A DNA stretch of 64,000 nucleotides from SG8-41 sp035259205 (GCA_035259205.1 DATFWO010000285.1:1-64000); one strand, 5' to 3'; shown: positions 42,620 to 51,513, numbered from the stretch's first letter. Notes: generated from the sequence alone by a model not told the origin. A program made the numbers and translations.

Positions 42620-43816
42620 ATGGCAGAGGCACTGGAACGGATCAACCACCCGATCTCCGACCGGGAGCTCGAGCGGCGCTGGATCGCCGTCCGTGCCGCG
42701 ATGGCCGAGCGCGGCATCGACGTACTGCTGATGCAGGCCAACAACGATTTCATGGGCGGCTACGTCAAGTACTTCACCGATCTGCCCGCCACCAACGGCT
42801 ACCCGGTGACGGTGGTCTTCCCGCGCGACGAGCGGATGTCGGTCATCGGCATGGGCGCACTCGGACTAGTGCGCGAGCTCCCGCCGCCCGGCGACGCCCT
42901 GCGGCGCGGCGTTGGCCGCTTCATGGGCACGCCGAGCTTTGCTTCGGCAAGTTACACGGCCGACTACGACGCCAGGCTCGCCGAAAGAGCGCTCGTTCCC
43001 TATGCCGGGGCGGCCATAGGTCTGCTGGGGACTGCGGCAATGTCCTTCGCGCTGGTCGACCACCTCAAACGCGCGTTGACCAGAGCGAGGTTCGTGGATG
43101 CTTCGGAACTGGTGGACCGGATCAAGGCAGTGAAGAGCGCGGAGGAAATCGGCTGCATGCGCCGCGTCGCCGCGATGCAGGACGCGGCCATGCAGGCCGT
43201 GTTCGCCGCGATCAAGCCCGGGATGCGCGACCTCGAGGTCGCGGCGGTCGCCGAGCAGTATGGCCACAGCCATGGCAGCGAGCAGGGGTTGTTCCTGTGC
43301 GCTTCCGGGCCGGTCGGGACCGCCGCCGTTTTCGGCAACCGCCACGTGCAGAACCGCGTCATCCGGGAAGGCGACCAGTTCACGCTGCTCATCGAAAACA
43401 ACGGCCCGGGCGGCTACTACACCGAGATCGGCAGGACCTGCGTGCTCGGCCGAGCTTCGGAGGAGATGCAGGAAGAGTTCGCTTTCGTCGTGGAGGCCCA
43501 GAAGTTCACGACGAGCCTGCTCAAGCCGGGAGCGTCGTGCAAGGAGATCTGGAATACGTACAACGAGTTCATGCGCGAGCACGGCAAGCCCGAGGAGCAG
43601 CGTCTGCACTGTCACAGCCAGGGCTACGACATGGTGGAGCGGCCGCTTGCCCGGTTCGACGAAACCATGGACATCGGCAAGGACATGGTGGTTGCGTGCC
43701 ATCCCACGTACGTGACCGAGCGCACTTACAGCTGGGTGTGCGACAACTTCCTGATCGGCGAGAATGGCGCCGTCGAGCGGCTGCACCGGTTGCCGCAGAA
43801 GATCTTCGAGCTTTAG
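42620..43816 (+). CDS. M24 metallopeptidase-like protein with substituted metal ligands
   Basis: A protein of 398 residues with the two-domain creatinase/prolidase architecture: an N-terminal domain with VLLMQANNDFMGGYVKYFTD, then the pita-bread domain. The canonical two aspartates (DxGxxxxGYxxDxxRT) read IENNGPGGYYTEIGRT, so both positions are Glu. The final Glu ligand region reads YSWVCDNFLIGENG, with Cys-Asp instead of the usual Glu-Asp. A His is kept in HCHSQGYDM. Such changes occur in non-peptidase members such as creatinase and DddP, so this is probably not an aminopeptidase. It follows a hydroxyacid dehydrogenase gene. Confidence 0.82.
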   Translation: MAEALERINHPISDRELERRWIAVRAAMAERGIDVLLMQANNDFMGGYVKYFTDLPATNGYPVTVVFPRDERMSVIGMGALGLVRELPPPGDALRRGVGRFMGTPSFASASYTADYDARLAERALVPYAGAAIGLLGTAAMSFALVDHLKRALTRARFVDASELVDRIKAVKSAEEIGCMRRVAAMQDAAMQAVFAAIKPGMRDLEVAAVAEQYGHSHGSEQGLFLCASGPVGTAAVFGNRHVQNRVIREGDQFTLLIENNGPGGYYTEIGRTCVLGRASEEMQEEFAFVVEAQKFTTSLLKPGASCKEIWNTYNEFMREHGKPEEQRLHCHSQGYDMVERPLARFDETMDIGKDMVVACHPTYVTERTYSWVCDNFLIGENGAVERLHRLPQKIFEL

Positions 43817-43886
43817 AGATCAGGGACTGCACCAGAGACACTGGCGACCTTCGCGTTGATGGTTTCAGCTTGACGTCAAAGGGGTT

Positions 43887-44867
43887 CTATTCCGCCACGA
43901 TGTTGTTGCGGCGGATGATTTCCGCGAACCTCGCCCGTTCTTTCTTCAAGCTGGCGGCGAATTCCTCGGGGGTGTCGAAAATCGGAATCAATGCCAGAGC
44001 GTCGAGCTTTTCCCTGATCGCGGGCGATTTCATCACCTGCATGATCTCGGCGCTCAGGCGGCGAACGATAGCGGGAGAAGTGCCCGCCGGCGCAGCGACC
44101 ATGAAGGACGCGTGAGCCTCGATGCCTGGATAGCCGGCATCGGCGAGCGTGGGCGTTCCGGGAAGAAGGGGCGTGCGCAGCGTGACGGCGAGCGCCACCA
44201 CTCTTCCCGACGGAATGTGCGGCAGCGCCGTCACGATATCGGACGCCATGAACGCCAGGTCGCCGCGCAGCAAGCCTTGGATCGCCTGGCCGAGGCCCTT
44301 GTACGGGACGTGCACGAACCGCGCGCCCGCGGTCTCCTCGATCATCTTCACCCCGAGATTGGTCGTGCTGCCCGAGCCGGCCGAACCGTATGCGAGCTTG
44401 CCCGGCACCCGCCTGGCCAATGCCACGAGAGCAGGGACGCTGGTCACCGGCACCGAAGGGTGGCTGACGAAGACAAGCGGATTGATGACGCCGCGCGCGA
44501 CCGGAGCAAAGTCGCGCTCCGCGTTGTATGGCAGATTCCTGTACAGGCTCGGATTGACGACGAGCGCCGGGGTCGCGGAGACGAGAAAAGTGTAGCCGTC
44601 AGGCGCGGACTTCGCCGCCATCTCGGCGCCGATGTTGCCGCTCGCCCCGGGACGGTTCTCCACGATGAACTGTTGCTTCAGGGCGTCGCCCAGCCCCTGG
44701 GCCAGCAGGCGCGCGTAGATGTCGGTGCCGCCGCCGGGCGAAGAAGGCACGACGAGCCGGACCGCTCGTGCGGGCCACGCCGGAGGTTGCACTGGATCCT
44801 GAGCTTGCAGCGGCGCCGCCGGCATTGCGAACGCAAGGGCGAGCACAACGGCGTATCCATGCTTCAT
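43887..44867 (-). CDS. Bug/TctC receptor protein
   Basis: Starting at ATG 44867 (MKHGYAVVLALAFAMPAAPLQ), the product has 326 residues. ATG 44879 would add MLYA in front and is also possible. The mature part has WPARAVRLVVPSSPGGGTD, FIVENRPGASGNIGAE (Glu instead of the usual Asp in VDNRP), PDGYTFL and VPYKGLGQAIQGLL. It is convergent with the M24-like gene and divergent from the next Bug gene, 62 nt between starts. The head-to-head pair probably shares a promoter region. Confidence 0.88.
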   Translation of the reverse strand: MKHGYAVVLALAFAMPAAPLQAQDPVQPPAWPARAVRLVVPSSPGGGTDIYARLLAQGLGDALKQQFIVENRPGASGNIGAEMAAKSAPDGYTFLVSATPALVVNPSLYRNLPYNAERDFAPVARGVINPLVFVSHPSVPVTSVPALVALARRVPGKLAYGSAGSGSTTNLGVKMIEETAGARFVHVPYKGLGQAIQGLLRGDLAFMASDIVTALPHIPSGRVVALAVTLRTPLLPGTPTLADAGYPGIEAHASFMVAAPAGTSPAIVRRLSAEIMQVMKSPAIREKLDALALIPIFDTPEEFAASLKKERARFAEIIRRNNIVAE

Positions 44868-44929
44868 GGCGTACAGCATACGCCAGCGTTGCCACTCCGT
44901 AGCTCTCCGGCATACAGTGGGATCTCATC

Positions 44930-45907
44930 ATGATTTCGAACCGGAGGGCCGTCTGCGGACTGTCGTTGGCCGGCGCGCTCGTGGTTTTCGCCCACGCTGC
45001 CGCGCAGGACTGGCCCGCCCGCCCGCTGCGGTGGATCGCGGCGCAACCGCCGGGATCGGCGCTCGACATCACCGCCCGCCTGCTGGCCGAGCGGCTCGTT
45101 CGCTCTTGGGGCCAGCAGGTCGTGGTGGACAACCGCGCGGGCGGACAGAGCGTGATCGGGGCGTTGGCCGCAGCCCGAGCCGCACCCGATGGCTACAGTT
45201 ATTTTGTGGCGACGCCCGCAGCGGTCGCCAGCAACGTCTACACGTTCAAGTCCCTGCCGTACGACCCGGTGAGGGATTTCATGCCGGTCGCCATGATCGG
45301 AGAGTCGCCCTTCGTCGTCGCGGCGCAGCCGAAACTGCCGGCGACGACGATCGGCGAGCTGGTCGCCCTGGAGAGAGCGCAGCCCGGGAAGCTCGCCATG
45401 GCGAATCAGGGTGCGAGGACTTTCGGCGGGATGGTCGGCGCGATGTTGAACCAGGCGTCCGGAATGAGGCTGCTGCAGGTTCCCTACAACTCCCCGGGGC
45501 TGGCGATACAGGACACGCTCGGAGGTAGGGCGCAGGTCGTCCTGCTCAGTTCCGGTGCGCTGGCCGCATTCCTGAAGCGCGGAGACCTGCGGGCTCTTGC
45601 CGTTACATCGGCCCGGCGCGTGCCCGGACTGGAACACGTTCCGACGCTGTCCGAGTCCTTTCCCGGATTTGAATACAGCGGGTGGTTTGCATTGCTCGCT
45701 CCGTCGGGCACGCCGCCTGCTATCGTTCAACGCGTAAACCGCGACCTGCAGCGTCTTCTGGCCGATCCCGACGTCGTGCAAAAGCTGGGGGATCTTGGCG
45801 TCATGACGGAAGGAGCCGGGACGCCGGAAATGCTCGGCAAATTCCTGGCCGCCGAGCGGGTACGCTGGGCGAAGCTCGTGCGCGAGATCGGGCTCGAGCC
45901 GGAGTAG
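44930..45907 (+). CDS. Bug/TctC receptor protein
   Basis: The 325-residue protein has an Arg-containing signal MISNRRAVCGLSLAGALVVF, cut near AHAAA. QDWPARPLRWIAAQPPGSALD follows, with VVVDNRAGGQSVIGA, PDGYSYF and VPYNSPGLAIQDTLGG. The LRWIAAQPPGSALD and VPYNSP segments deviate from the usual GGGTD and VPYKG, so its ligand probably differs from that of its divergent neighbour at 43887. It is followed by a convergent HupE/UreJ gene. No transporter subunits are nearby. Confidence 0.88.
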   Translation: MISNRRAVCGLSLAGALVVFAHAAAQDWPARPLRWIAAQPPGSALDITARLLAERLVRSWGQQVVVDNRAGGQSVIGALAAARAAPDGYSYFVATPAAVASNVYTFKSLPYDPVRDFMPVAMIGESPFVVAAQPKLPATTIGELVALERAQPGKLAMANQGARTFGGMVGAMLNQASGMRLLQVPYNSPGLAIQDTLGGRAQVVLLSSGALAAFLKRGDLRALAVTSARRVPGLEHVPTLSESFPGFEYSGWFALLAPSGTPPAIVQRVNRDLQRLLADPDVVQKLGDLGVMTEGAGTPEMLGKFLAAERVRWAKLVREIGLEPE

Positions 45908-45957
45908 GACGATACCGTCGCCGAGATCCGGTTGCGCCGACCGCGGTGAGCGATCTC

Positions 45958-46539
45958 TCAGGCCGGAAAAAGCAGGAGGCAGCCTCCGAACACGCTGATC
46001 GCAGCGCCGCCAACGCGAACGAGGGGCTGGCGTTCCTTGAGTGCGGCCCCCGCGCCTATTCCGAGGGCGTGGAGCGTGGCGGTGGCGGCGAGTACGCCGG
46101 CAAGAAAGTGCCAGCCGAGCGCGAAAGCAGGCATTTCAGCGCCGTGGGCGTAGCCGTGAGCCAAGGCGAAAGCGGCAACGAGCGGGATCGCCCAGTAGCG
46201 CGCCGCACGCATGGAAAACGCCACCAGGAGTCCCAGCGCCAGGACTGACAGGGCGATACCGCTTTCGACGCCGGGAATGGTGCCGCCCGACACGGCCACG
46301 GCGGCACCAGCTGCCACGGCCGTGACGAAGAGCAGCGGCACGGCCAGCACGTAACGCCCGCCGAGCTGCACGGCCCAGATTCCTACTGCGACCATCGCGA
46401 GGAGATGATCCAGTCCCAGGAATGGATGCGTGAACCCCGCGGCGAAATCGCCGGCTGAATGAACGCCCACATGCGCTGACGCGGCGCCGCTCCCCAGCAA
46501 CGCCGCAATCCCTGGGAGGAAACGAACTACACGGTGCAT
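45958..46539 (-). CDS. HupE/UreJ family nickel/cobalt permease-type protein
   Basis: A very hydrophobic 193-residue protein with a cleavable signal (ends near SGAASA, so the mature protein starts HVGVHSAGD) and six likely membrane helices. The family signature HPFLGLDHLLAMVAVGIWA is at about 38-56, and ALAHGYAHGAEMP at about 126-138 carries further histidines. Members import nickel or cobalt, usually beside urease or hydrogenase genes; neither is here. ATG at 46539 was chosen because it starts a proper signal peptide. It is the last gene in a minus-strand run that includes a His-rich EutA-like protein. Confidence 0.9.
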   Translation of the reverse strand: MHRVVRFLPGIAALLGSGAASAHVGVHSAGDFAAGFTHPFLGLDHLLAMVAVGIWAVQLGGRYVLAVPLLFVTAVAAGAAVAVSGGTIPGVESGIALSVLALGLLVAFSMRAARYWAIPLVAAFALAHGYAHGAEMPAFALGWHFLAGVLAATATLHALGIGAGAALKERQPLVRVGGAAISVFGGCLLLFPA

Positions 46540-46595
46540 TGCTGTTCTTCCTTCTGTCTTATGGGGCGCATTTGAAGCGCCGAGCAAAGCTGGTG

Positions 46596-46644
46596 TGACC
46601 CATCACTCATCACTGGCCCATTACTCATGACCCATCACCGATCT
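46596..46644. repeat. Heptamer array ending at the cupin stop codon
   Basis: Seven 7-mers on the plus strand (tgaccca, tcactca, tcactgg, cccatta, ctcatga, cccatca, ccgatct) lie immediately downstream of the minus-strand cupin, whose TGA (complement of 46644-46646) abuts the last unit. Read on the minus strand the units are of the GTGATGG type, like the array at 331. Confidence 0.75.
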
Positions 46645-47258
46645 CAAGCGGGTTCCTTGACCCTGCGCTCCAGATAGCGCCTGACGAGCTCCCCGGTGAG
46701 CACGACCTTGGCATCGTATTCGGGCGCGTCCTCGATCTGCTCGAGGTCATTCAGCCCGCTGAGGCGGTAGATGCGATTGATCGCGGAAATCAACCGTACC
46801 GGGCGCTCCGGATCGGCGTTGAAGTGCTGATGGATGGTGTTGGGGGGGATGTAGATCAGGTCGCCGGCTTCCCATTCGTAGCGCTTGATCTCGTCCTGCG
46901 CCTTCCAGTGATAGGTGTCGGTGATCTCGACGTCGCAATCCTGGTGCAGGTCGTAGCCGCGGCCCTCCAGCACGTAGAGGCACTCCTCGGCCAGATGCCG
47001 GTGCTTGCCGGAGCGGCTGCCGGGAGGGATGGCCTGCATGTAGGCATCCACGGTATCCATGCGCGTATTCATCTGCTCGTTCAGCAGATGCTTGAGCAGC
47101 CCCTGCCGGGACATTTCCCACGGCATTTCTTCGGGGTGCACGATCTTCTTGCGCTTGGCGTTCCGCATGGGGGCGCCGCTGGCGTCGTCGAGGAGATCCT
47201 GATAGAGCTTGCCACTCAACTTGCCGCGCATCCATGCCCTTGATTCATCCCAGGCCAT
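46644..47258 (-). CDS. Cupin domain protein
   Basis: The 204-residue protein has one cupin barrel. Motif 1 is IPPGSRSGKHRHLAEECLYVLEGRG at about 78-102, written here as IPPGSRSGKHRH and EECLYVLEGRG. Motif 2 is DLIYIPPNTIHQHFN at about 132-146. The two His and Glu of motif 1 and the His of motif 2 can bind a metal. The HQHFNADP segment recurs in the next cupin (47350) and in the bicupin (49088), so the three share recent ancestry. Related proteins act as dioxygenases (gentisate-type) or ligand-binding regulators. Function here is unknown. Confidence 0.85.
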   Translation of the reverse strand: MAWDESRAWMRGKLSGKLYQDLLDDASGAPMRNAKRKKIVHPEEMPWEMSRQGLLKHLLNEQMNTRMDTVDAYMQAIPPGSRSGKHRHLAEECLYVLEGRGYDLHQDCDVEITDTYHWKAQDEIKRYEWEAGDLIYIPPNTIHQHFNADPERPVRLISAINRIYRLSGLNDLEQIEDAPEYDAKVVLTGELVRRYLERRVKEPA

Positions 47259-47280
47259 CTGAGTTCTCCTTCAGCGTAAG

Positions 47281-47360
47281 CGATAAACGGTGAGCCGTGA
47301 GCAGTCTACAGACAGCGGCGCTCCTGCTCTCACCATACACTGTCCACTATTAACTGTTTG
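47281..47360. repeat. Heptamer arms between two cupin genes
   Basis: Units cggtgag, ccgtgag and cagtcta from 47288 face inverted units in 47328-47360 (ctcacca, tacactg, tccacta, ttaactg). The TAA stop of the minus-strand cupin (complement of 47350-47352) is inside the second arm. The units belong to the GAACAGT heptamer family, and the arms can pair into a hairpin. Confidence 0.65.
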
Positions 47361-47910
47361 TCGAGTGGTTGTAGTCGTCCTCGGCCTCTCTTGCCCGGAA
47401 GCCTTCGGCGCCGGGCGCAGGCTCCGTGGGACGGGCCTCGACCAGCTTCTGGAAAAGCATGTTCATGAACAGGTACATCGGCTTGCTCTTGAGCACCAGC
47501 GCTCGCGCGGGTTTGGCAGGATCGGCGTTGAAATGCTGGTGGACGCAGTTGCTGTGGACGACCGCAACGTCGCCGGCCTGCCAGTCGTAGCGTATCCCGT
47601 CGTGGATCTCGTAACCGCGGCCGTCGAGTATATAGAATGCGGCCTCGTTAACGTGCCCGTGTTTTTGCGACTTGCCGCCGGGACCGTATTCTTCAAGGTG
47701 TATATGCAACGTCTGGCCGAGTCCATCCTTGGGCTCGACGTAGTGGCGGCTGTAGCACTGGGGACCGTCGACGAACTTGATCTCCGTGCCCTTCCTCACC
47801 CGGGGTAGCGAGCGCAGTCGCTTCAGCTCCTCCCTGAGATTGTAGTGACCGGCGATCGCCCGTACGAATATCCGGTCCTTCTTGCTGTGATAGTGCGATT
47901 CGTTGCTCAT
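47350..47910 (-). CDS. Cupin domain protein
   Basis: The 186-residue protein has a single cupin barrel: GPGGKSQKHGHVNEAAFYIL near 105-124 (His, His and Glu) and AGDVAVVHSNCVHQHFN near 137-153. The C-terminal tail after KLVEARPTEPAP is polar and ends NHSTNS, encoded by the first bases of the heptamer array that also gives the stop. It follows the ABC binding-protein gene by 19 nt in the same transcript direction. By motif it is close to the cupin at 46644. The metal and substrate are unknown. Confidence 0.82.
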   Translation of the reverse strand: MSNESHYHSKKDRIFVRAIAGHYNLREELKRLRSLPRVRKGTEIKFVDGPQCYSRHYVEPKDGLGQTLHIHLEEYGPGGKSQKHGHVNEAAFYILDGRGYEIHDGIRYDWQAGDVAVVHSNCVHQHFNADPAKPARALVLKSKPMYLFMNMLFQKLVEARPTEPAPGAEGFRAREAEDDYNHSTNS

Positions 47911-47929
47911 AACGCCCTTTCCGGCTGGC

Positions 47930-49000
47930 CTACCTGGCCTGCTTGGTAATGATCTCAGAATATAGTTTATTCCATTTATCGTTCTCGTCGAGTACCAGCC
48001 TGGGGTCGACGAGCTTGAGCGGCATTTTGTGCACCGGGGTGCTGATCTTCCTGTTGGCGGGGGTGAAATCGCGCTTGAGGAGCAGCTCCTGCGCGTCGGT
48101 CAGCATGAAATCGTAGAACAGAATGGCCGCGTGCGGATGAGGCGCGTTGCGCGCGAGGCCTATGCCCTGAAAGCGTGCAATGATCGGCGGCAGGGCGAAC
48201 CAGTCTATGGGCGCACCGTGGTTCTTCAGCTGCTCGGCCTTGTATTGATAGACCGTCAGCGCCAACGGTACCTCGCCCGACACCACCAGATTGGTGAGCA
48301 GGGTATGGCCCTTGCGCACCGAGATGCCGTTGGTGCCGACGATATCGCGAAAGAGCTTCAGGCCTTTTGCTTCGCCCAGGTCGCTGATGACTCCCGCAAA
48401 CCAGTCGAGGTCGCTCGCCTCGATCCCGAGCCTGCCCTTCCACCTGGGATTCAGCAGGTCTTCGTAGCTCTTGGGAACCTCTTCCTTCTTGACGAGCTTG
48501 GTGTTGTAGGCGGCCACGAAAACGTTGAGCCGCGTGCCCACCCATTCCCGGTGCTGGGGTATGGCCTGCGGAATCAGATCGGCCAAGTGGGGCGACTTGA
48601 CCTCCTGGAGGAGTTTCTCCCGGTACAGGGATTCCATTTCGGGCGTGTTGGTTTCGAAGATATCGGCTTCGTAGCGTCGGGCACGCTCCTCGGACACGCC
48701 CCGGCGCACGATGTTCTCGGAGCTCGCGCGCCAGACCTGGATCTTGAGGCCGTATTTCTTCTCGAACGCAGACGTCAGCACGAGCATGTCGTCGGGCGGT
48801 GCAGACGAGTAGACGGTGAGCGTCGCTTCCTTGCGTGCCGCTTCGATCAGCCGCGGGGTCCGGTCGGGGCCCGTATAGGTTGCGATATCGGCGACGGTGG
48901 CTGCGGCCAGGGCCGGTGCGCTGAGCAACGTCCCCACCAATCCGAGCAGCGCGCATGCGCCGATTCCCAAACGGTCTGCGAAGGAAAGCGTACAGGGCAT
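47930..49000 (-). CDS. ABC transporter substrate-binding protein (Fe3+/2-aminoethylphosphonate type)
   Basis: A type-II periplasmic binding protein of 356 residues with a signal peptide (hydrophobic 9-30, cut near APALA). LTVYSSAPPDDMLVLTSAFEKKYGLKIQVWRASS follows near 57-90 (shown by its LTVYSSAPPDD and KKYGLKIQVWR parts), then YNTKLVKKEEVPKSYEDLL and RKGHTLLTNLVVSGEVPL. This is the AfuA/PhnS-type pattern. The matching ATPase lies at 50311 on the same strand, but no permease gene is present between them or nearby; a bicupin gene occupies that place. ATG 49000 was preferred over 49057 because it starts directly before the signal. Confidence 0.88.
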   Translation of the reverse strand: MPCTLSFADRLGIGACALLGLVGTLLSAPALAAATVADIATYTGPDRTPRLIEAARKEATLTVYSSAPPDDMLVLTSAFEKKYGLKIQVWRASSENIVRRGVSEERARRYEADIFETNTPEMESLYREKLLQEVKSPHLADLIPQAIPQHREWVGTRLNVFVAAYNTKLVKKEEVPKSYEDLLNPRWKGRLGIEASDLDWFAGVISDLGEAKGLKLFRDIVGTNGISVRKGHTLLTNLVVSGEVPLALTVYQYKAEQLKNHGAPIDWFALPPIIARFQGIGLARNAPHPHAAILFYDFMLTDAQELLLKRDFTPANRKISTPVHKMPLKLVDPRLVLDENDKWNKLYSEIITKQAR

Positions 49001-49087
49001 CGTCGGGTCAGTCGTCGATCGTGGGCATCGAGCATGATAGCCGGAAAGCGATCGCACCCGGCGCGATCCAGGAAATGGCGGGGCGTT

Positions 49088-50185
49088 TCATGCGAGCTCC
49101 GCTTCGTATGCCGCGTCCATCCGCGATTTGAGTCCGTGCTTTGCGAGCGCCTCGGAGAACGTCTGGCGGATCACCGGCTTCTCGTCGGTGTAGTCGATCT
49201 GGTCGCCGCCGAGCCGGCGGCTGATCCAGGCCTTGGGCACGCCCTGTGCGTTGCGGATGGCTACCGATTCGTACTTGAACGCGAGGTAGCGCGCCGGCGT
49301 GGTCCCGGTGTTGAAGTGCTGGTGAAACCACATGTTGGGCGGAACGATCATGGTCCCGACCTGCCAGTCGTAGCGCCGCGGCTCGTCCCCCTCCGGCCAC
49401 ATGAGGGTGTAGCCCTCGCCCGAGAGCACGATCACGTGAGCGCCCGGACCGTGCGCGTGGGCCTTCTTGTACGTGCCGACCGGAAACTGGGAGATGTGGC
49501 TGTTCATCGATCCCTTCGCCATGTTGAACCGGATGTGCCCGCCGCCGGCACCGCGTTCCTTGGCGCTGATCAGCGGCAGGTTGACCGCGTCCGCGACGAA
49601 ATTCGTGTCGAGCAGCAGGCCCTTCTGCTCGCCCTTGCTGCTGAAGTACTCGGGCTCGCCGGAAAACCGGTTCTTGAAGTCGTAGCGCGTGTTGAACACG
49701 AACTCGATGTCGTCGAACTGGTTCATCACCACCGGCCCGTTGGTGACGGCTACGTAGCGCGCGGGCTCCCGTCCGGAGCCGTTGAAATGCTGGTGCCAGG
49801 TGTTGAGCGGGATCGCAAACAGCGCGCCCGCCTTCCACTCGAAGGTAACGCGGTTCCCGGCATCGTTCCATACGGTCGTCGAGCCGCGCCCGGAAAGGAT
49901 CAGGATCATTTCCTCGAACAGCTGGCGCTGCGGCGCGAGCTGGCCCCCGGCCGGAATTTCGCAGATATAACAATCGTTGGACGTGCGTGACGCCTCGTGA
50001 TTGATGTATACGCCGCGCCCGCCGCGCCGCGCCCATGGCCGCAGCTCCACCGCATGCAGGTTCGGCACGTGGTGCGCGCCGATGATCTCGAGGCCTTCGC
50101 TGCGCACCCAGCGGGTGTATGGCGTGTCCTTTTCGGTGGCGAACTTCTTGGCAAACTCCTCTGAAACGATTGCGCTTTGGCTCAT
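49088..50185 (-). CDS. Bicupin protein with one degenerate metal site
   Basis: The 365-residue protein has two cupin barrels. In domain 1 the metal motif is degraded: IPAGGQLAPQRQLFEEMILIL has Gln in place of both His, though IPLNTWHQHFN keeps the late His. Domain 2 is intact: YKKAHAHGPGAHVIVLSGEGY and VPPNMWFHQHFN. The layout resembles bicupin dioxygenases (gentisate 1,2-dioxygenase) where one domain is catalytic. ATG 50185 was chosen because the longer frame to 50293 is translated from the heptamer array. It lies between the ATPase and binding-protein genes of an ABC importer, so it may act on the imported substrate. Confidence 0.83.
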   Translation of the reverse strand: MSQSAIVSEEFAKKFATEKDTPYTRWVRSEGLEIIGAHHVPNLHAVELRPWARRGGRGVYINHEASRTSNDCYICEIPAGGQLAPQRQLFEEMILILSGRGSTTVWNDAGNRVTFEWKAGALFAIPLNTWHQHFNGSGREPARYVAVTNGPVVMNQFDDIEFVFNTRYDFKNRFSGEPEYFSSKGEQKGLLLDTNFVADAVNLPLISAKERGAGGGHIRFNMAKGSMNSHISQFPVGTYKKAHAHGPGAHVIVLSGEGYTLMWPEGDEPRRYDWQVGTMIVPPNMWFHQHFNTGTTPARYLAFKYESVAIRNAQGVPKAWISRRLGGDQIDYTDEKPVIRQTFSEALAKHGLKSRMDAAYEAELA

Positions 50186-50202
50186 AGCCTGCTCCGCTGA
50201 AT

Positions 50203-50313
50203 AAACAGTGAACGGTGAACAGTGAACGGTAGCGAGTAAACAGTAAATAGTGAACAGTAGATAGAAGTTGAACTGCTGGTCTTTCCCGTTCATCGTTCAC
50301 TGTTCACGATTCA
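50203..50313. repeat. Heptamer array, 8 units, with inverted arm containing the ATPase stop
   Basis: Eight 7-mers at 50203-50258 (aaacagt, gaacggt, gaacagt, gaacggt, agcgagt, aaacagt, aaatagt, gaacagt) face four inverted units at 50286-50313 (ccgttca, tcgttca, ctgttca, cgattca). The TGA of the minus-strand ATPase gene (complement of 50311-50313) is in the last inverted unit. The arms can form a long hairpin exactly at the gene end. Confidence 0.85.
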
Positions 50314-51414
50314 CTGCCTCAGGGCCACGCACTTCTCCGGGTTCATGCGAGCGTAGATCTTCTCACCAACGGGGGTCCTGAGCGAGGGGTGGGCGCGCGC
50401 AAGCAGGACGCGCTCCCCGAGGCCGACCTGAAAATCGACGTGCTCGCCGAGGAATACCTTGGCACGGACGACGCCCGTGCGGACGTTGTCGGCATTGCGA
50501 CTGTCAGGGACCTGCTCGGATAGCTCGATGTCCTCCGGTCGAACCGACAGGACGACGGTGTCGCCCGCATTCAGGATTTCCGCCGAATTCGCCTCGAGCT
50601 CGCCGAGCTCCGTGACCACGCGGCACGCGCCATCCCGCCCCTCGACGGAAACGACCTGCGCATCGATGAAATTCGTGGAGCCGACGAAGTCGGCCACGAA
50701 GCGGTTGCGCGGCTGCTCGTAGATCTCGCGCGGCGTGCCGACCTGGATCAGCTCGCCCTCGCTCATCACGGCAATCTGGTGCGAGAGCGCCAGCGCCTCG
50801 CTCTGGTCGTGGGTGACGTACACGGTGGTATGCCCGAACTCCTGCTGCAGGCGCTTCAGCTCGAAGCGCATGCGCTCGCGCAGCTTCGCATCGAGGTTGG
50901 ACAGCGGCTCGTCGAGCAGGAGCAGCCGCGGCTCCCGCACCAGCGCCCGCGCGAGCGCGAGGCGCTGCTGCTGGCCGCCGGAGAGCTTCGTTGCGTCGCG
51001 CTCCGCCAGATCATCGAGGCCGACGGCGGCGAGAACGCGCATGACCTTGTCCCGGATCTCTTTCCTGTCGTGCCCGCCTGCGACCTCGAGCGGGAACGCT
51101 GCATTTTCGAAGACGTTCATGTGCGGCCAGATCGCATACGACTGGAAGACCATGCCGAAGTTGCGCTTGTTTGGAGCGATGAACGTATTGGTCGCGGACG
51201 AGTAGACGACGGCGCCGTGGACCGAAATTTCTCCGGAGGTCGGGCGTTCGAGGCCGGCGATGGAGCGCAGGGTGGTCGTCTTGCCGCAGCCGCTGGGACC
51301 GAGCAGGGTAAACCACTTGCCCGTCGGCACCTCGAAGGTAACATCGCGTGCGGCTCGGACGGTTGCGCCGTGCACACCCGGATACTCCGTGCAGAGCGCA
51401 GTTACCTTCAGCAT
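50311..51414 (-). CDS. ABC transporter ATP-binding protein (FbpC/PotA type)
   Basis: The 367-residue protein has Walker A LLGPSGCGKTTTL near 37-49, Q-loop FGMVFQSYAIWPHM, signature LSGGQQQRLALARAL near 143, Walker B LLLLDEPLSNLD near 164, and a C-terminal TOBE-like regulatory domain (DTVVLSVRPEDIELSE). Together these mark a CUT1/Fe3+/polyamine-type importer ATPase. ATG 51414 gives MLKVTALCTEY; the upstream frame to 51444 is not needed. The only binding protein nearby is at 47930, and no permease gene is visible on either strand, so the transporter is incomplete here. It lies 99 nt downstream of the EutA-like gene. Confidence 0.9.
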   Translation of the reverse strand: MLKVTALCTEYPGVHGATVRAARDVTFEVPTGKWFTLLGPSGCGKTTTLRSIAGLERPTSGEISVHGAVVYSSATNTFIAPNKRNFGMVFQSYAIWPHMNVFENAAFPLEVAGGHDRKEIRDKVMRVLAAVGLDDLAERDATKLSGGQQQRLALARALVREPRLLLLDEPLSNLDAKLRERMRFELKRLQQEFGHTTVYVTHDQSEALALSHQIAVMSEGELIQVGTPREIYEQPRNRFVADFVGSTNFIDAQVVSVEGRDGACRVVTELGELEANSAEILNAGDTVVLSVRPEDIELSEQVPDSRNADNVRTGVVRAKVFLGEHVDFQVGLGERVLLARAHPSLRTPVGEKIYARMNPEKCVALRQ

Positions 51415-51513
51415 GTGCACGCCCCCGGAATGCTGCGGGTCCAAGAAGCGCCGCGGTGCAATACGCCGACGCTCCGGAACGAACGCCGCAGCGCTTGTCC
51501 ATATTTGCTGAAG

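Noticed and set aside
50186..50293. 36-residue N-terminal extension of the bicupin
   Set aside because: It is translated from the heptamer array (YLLFTIYCLL...), giving a false hydrophobic stretch. The conserved start is MSQSAIVSEEF.
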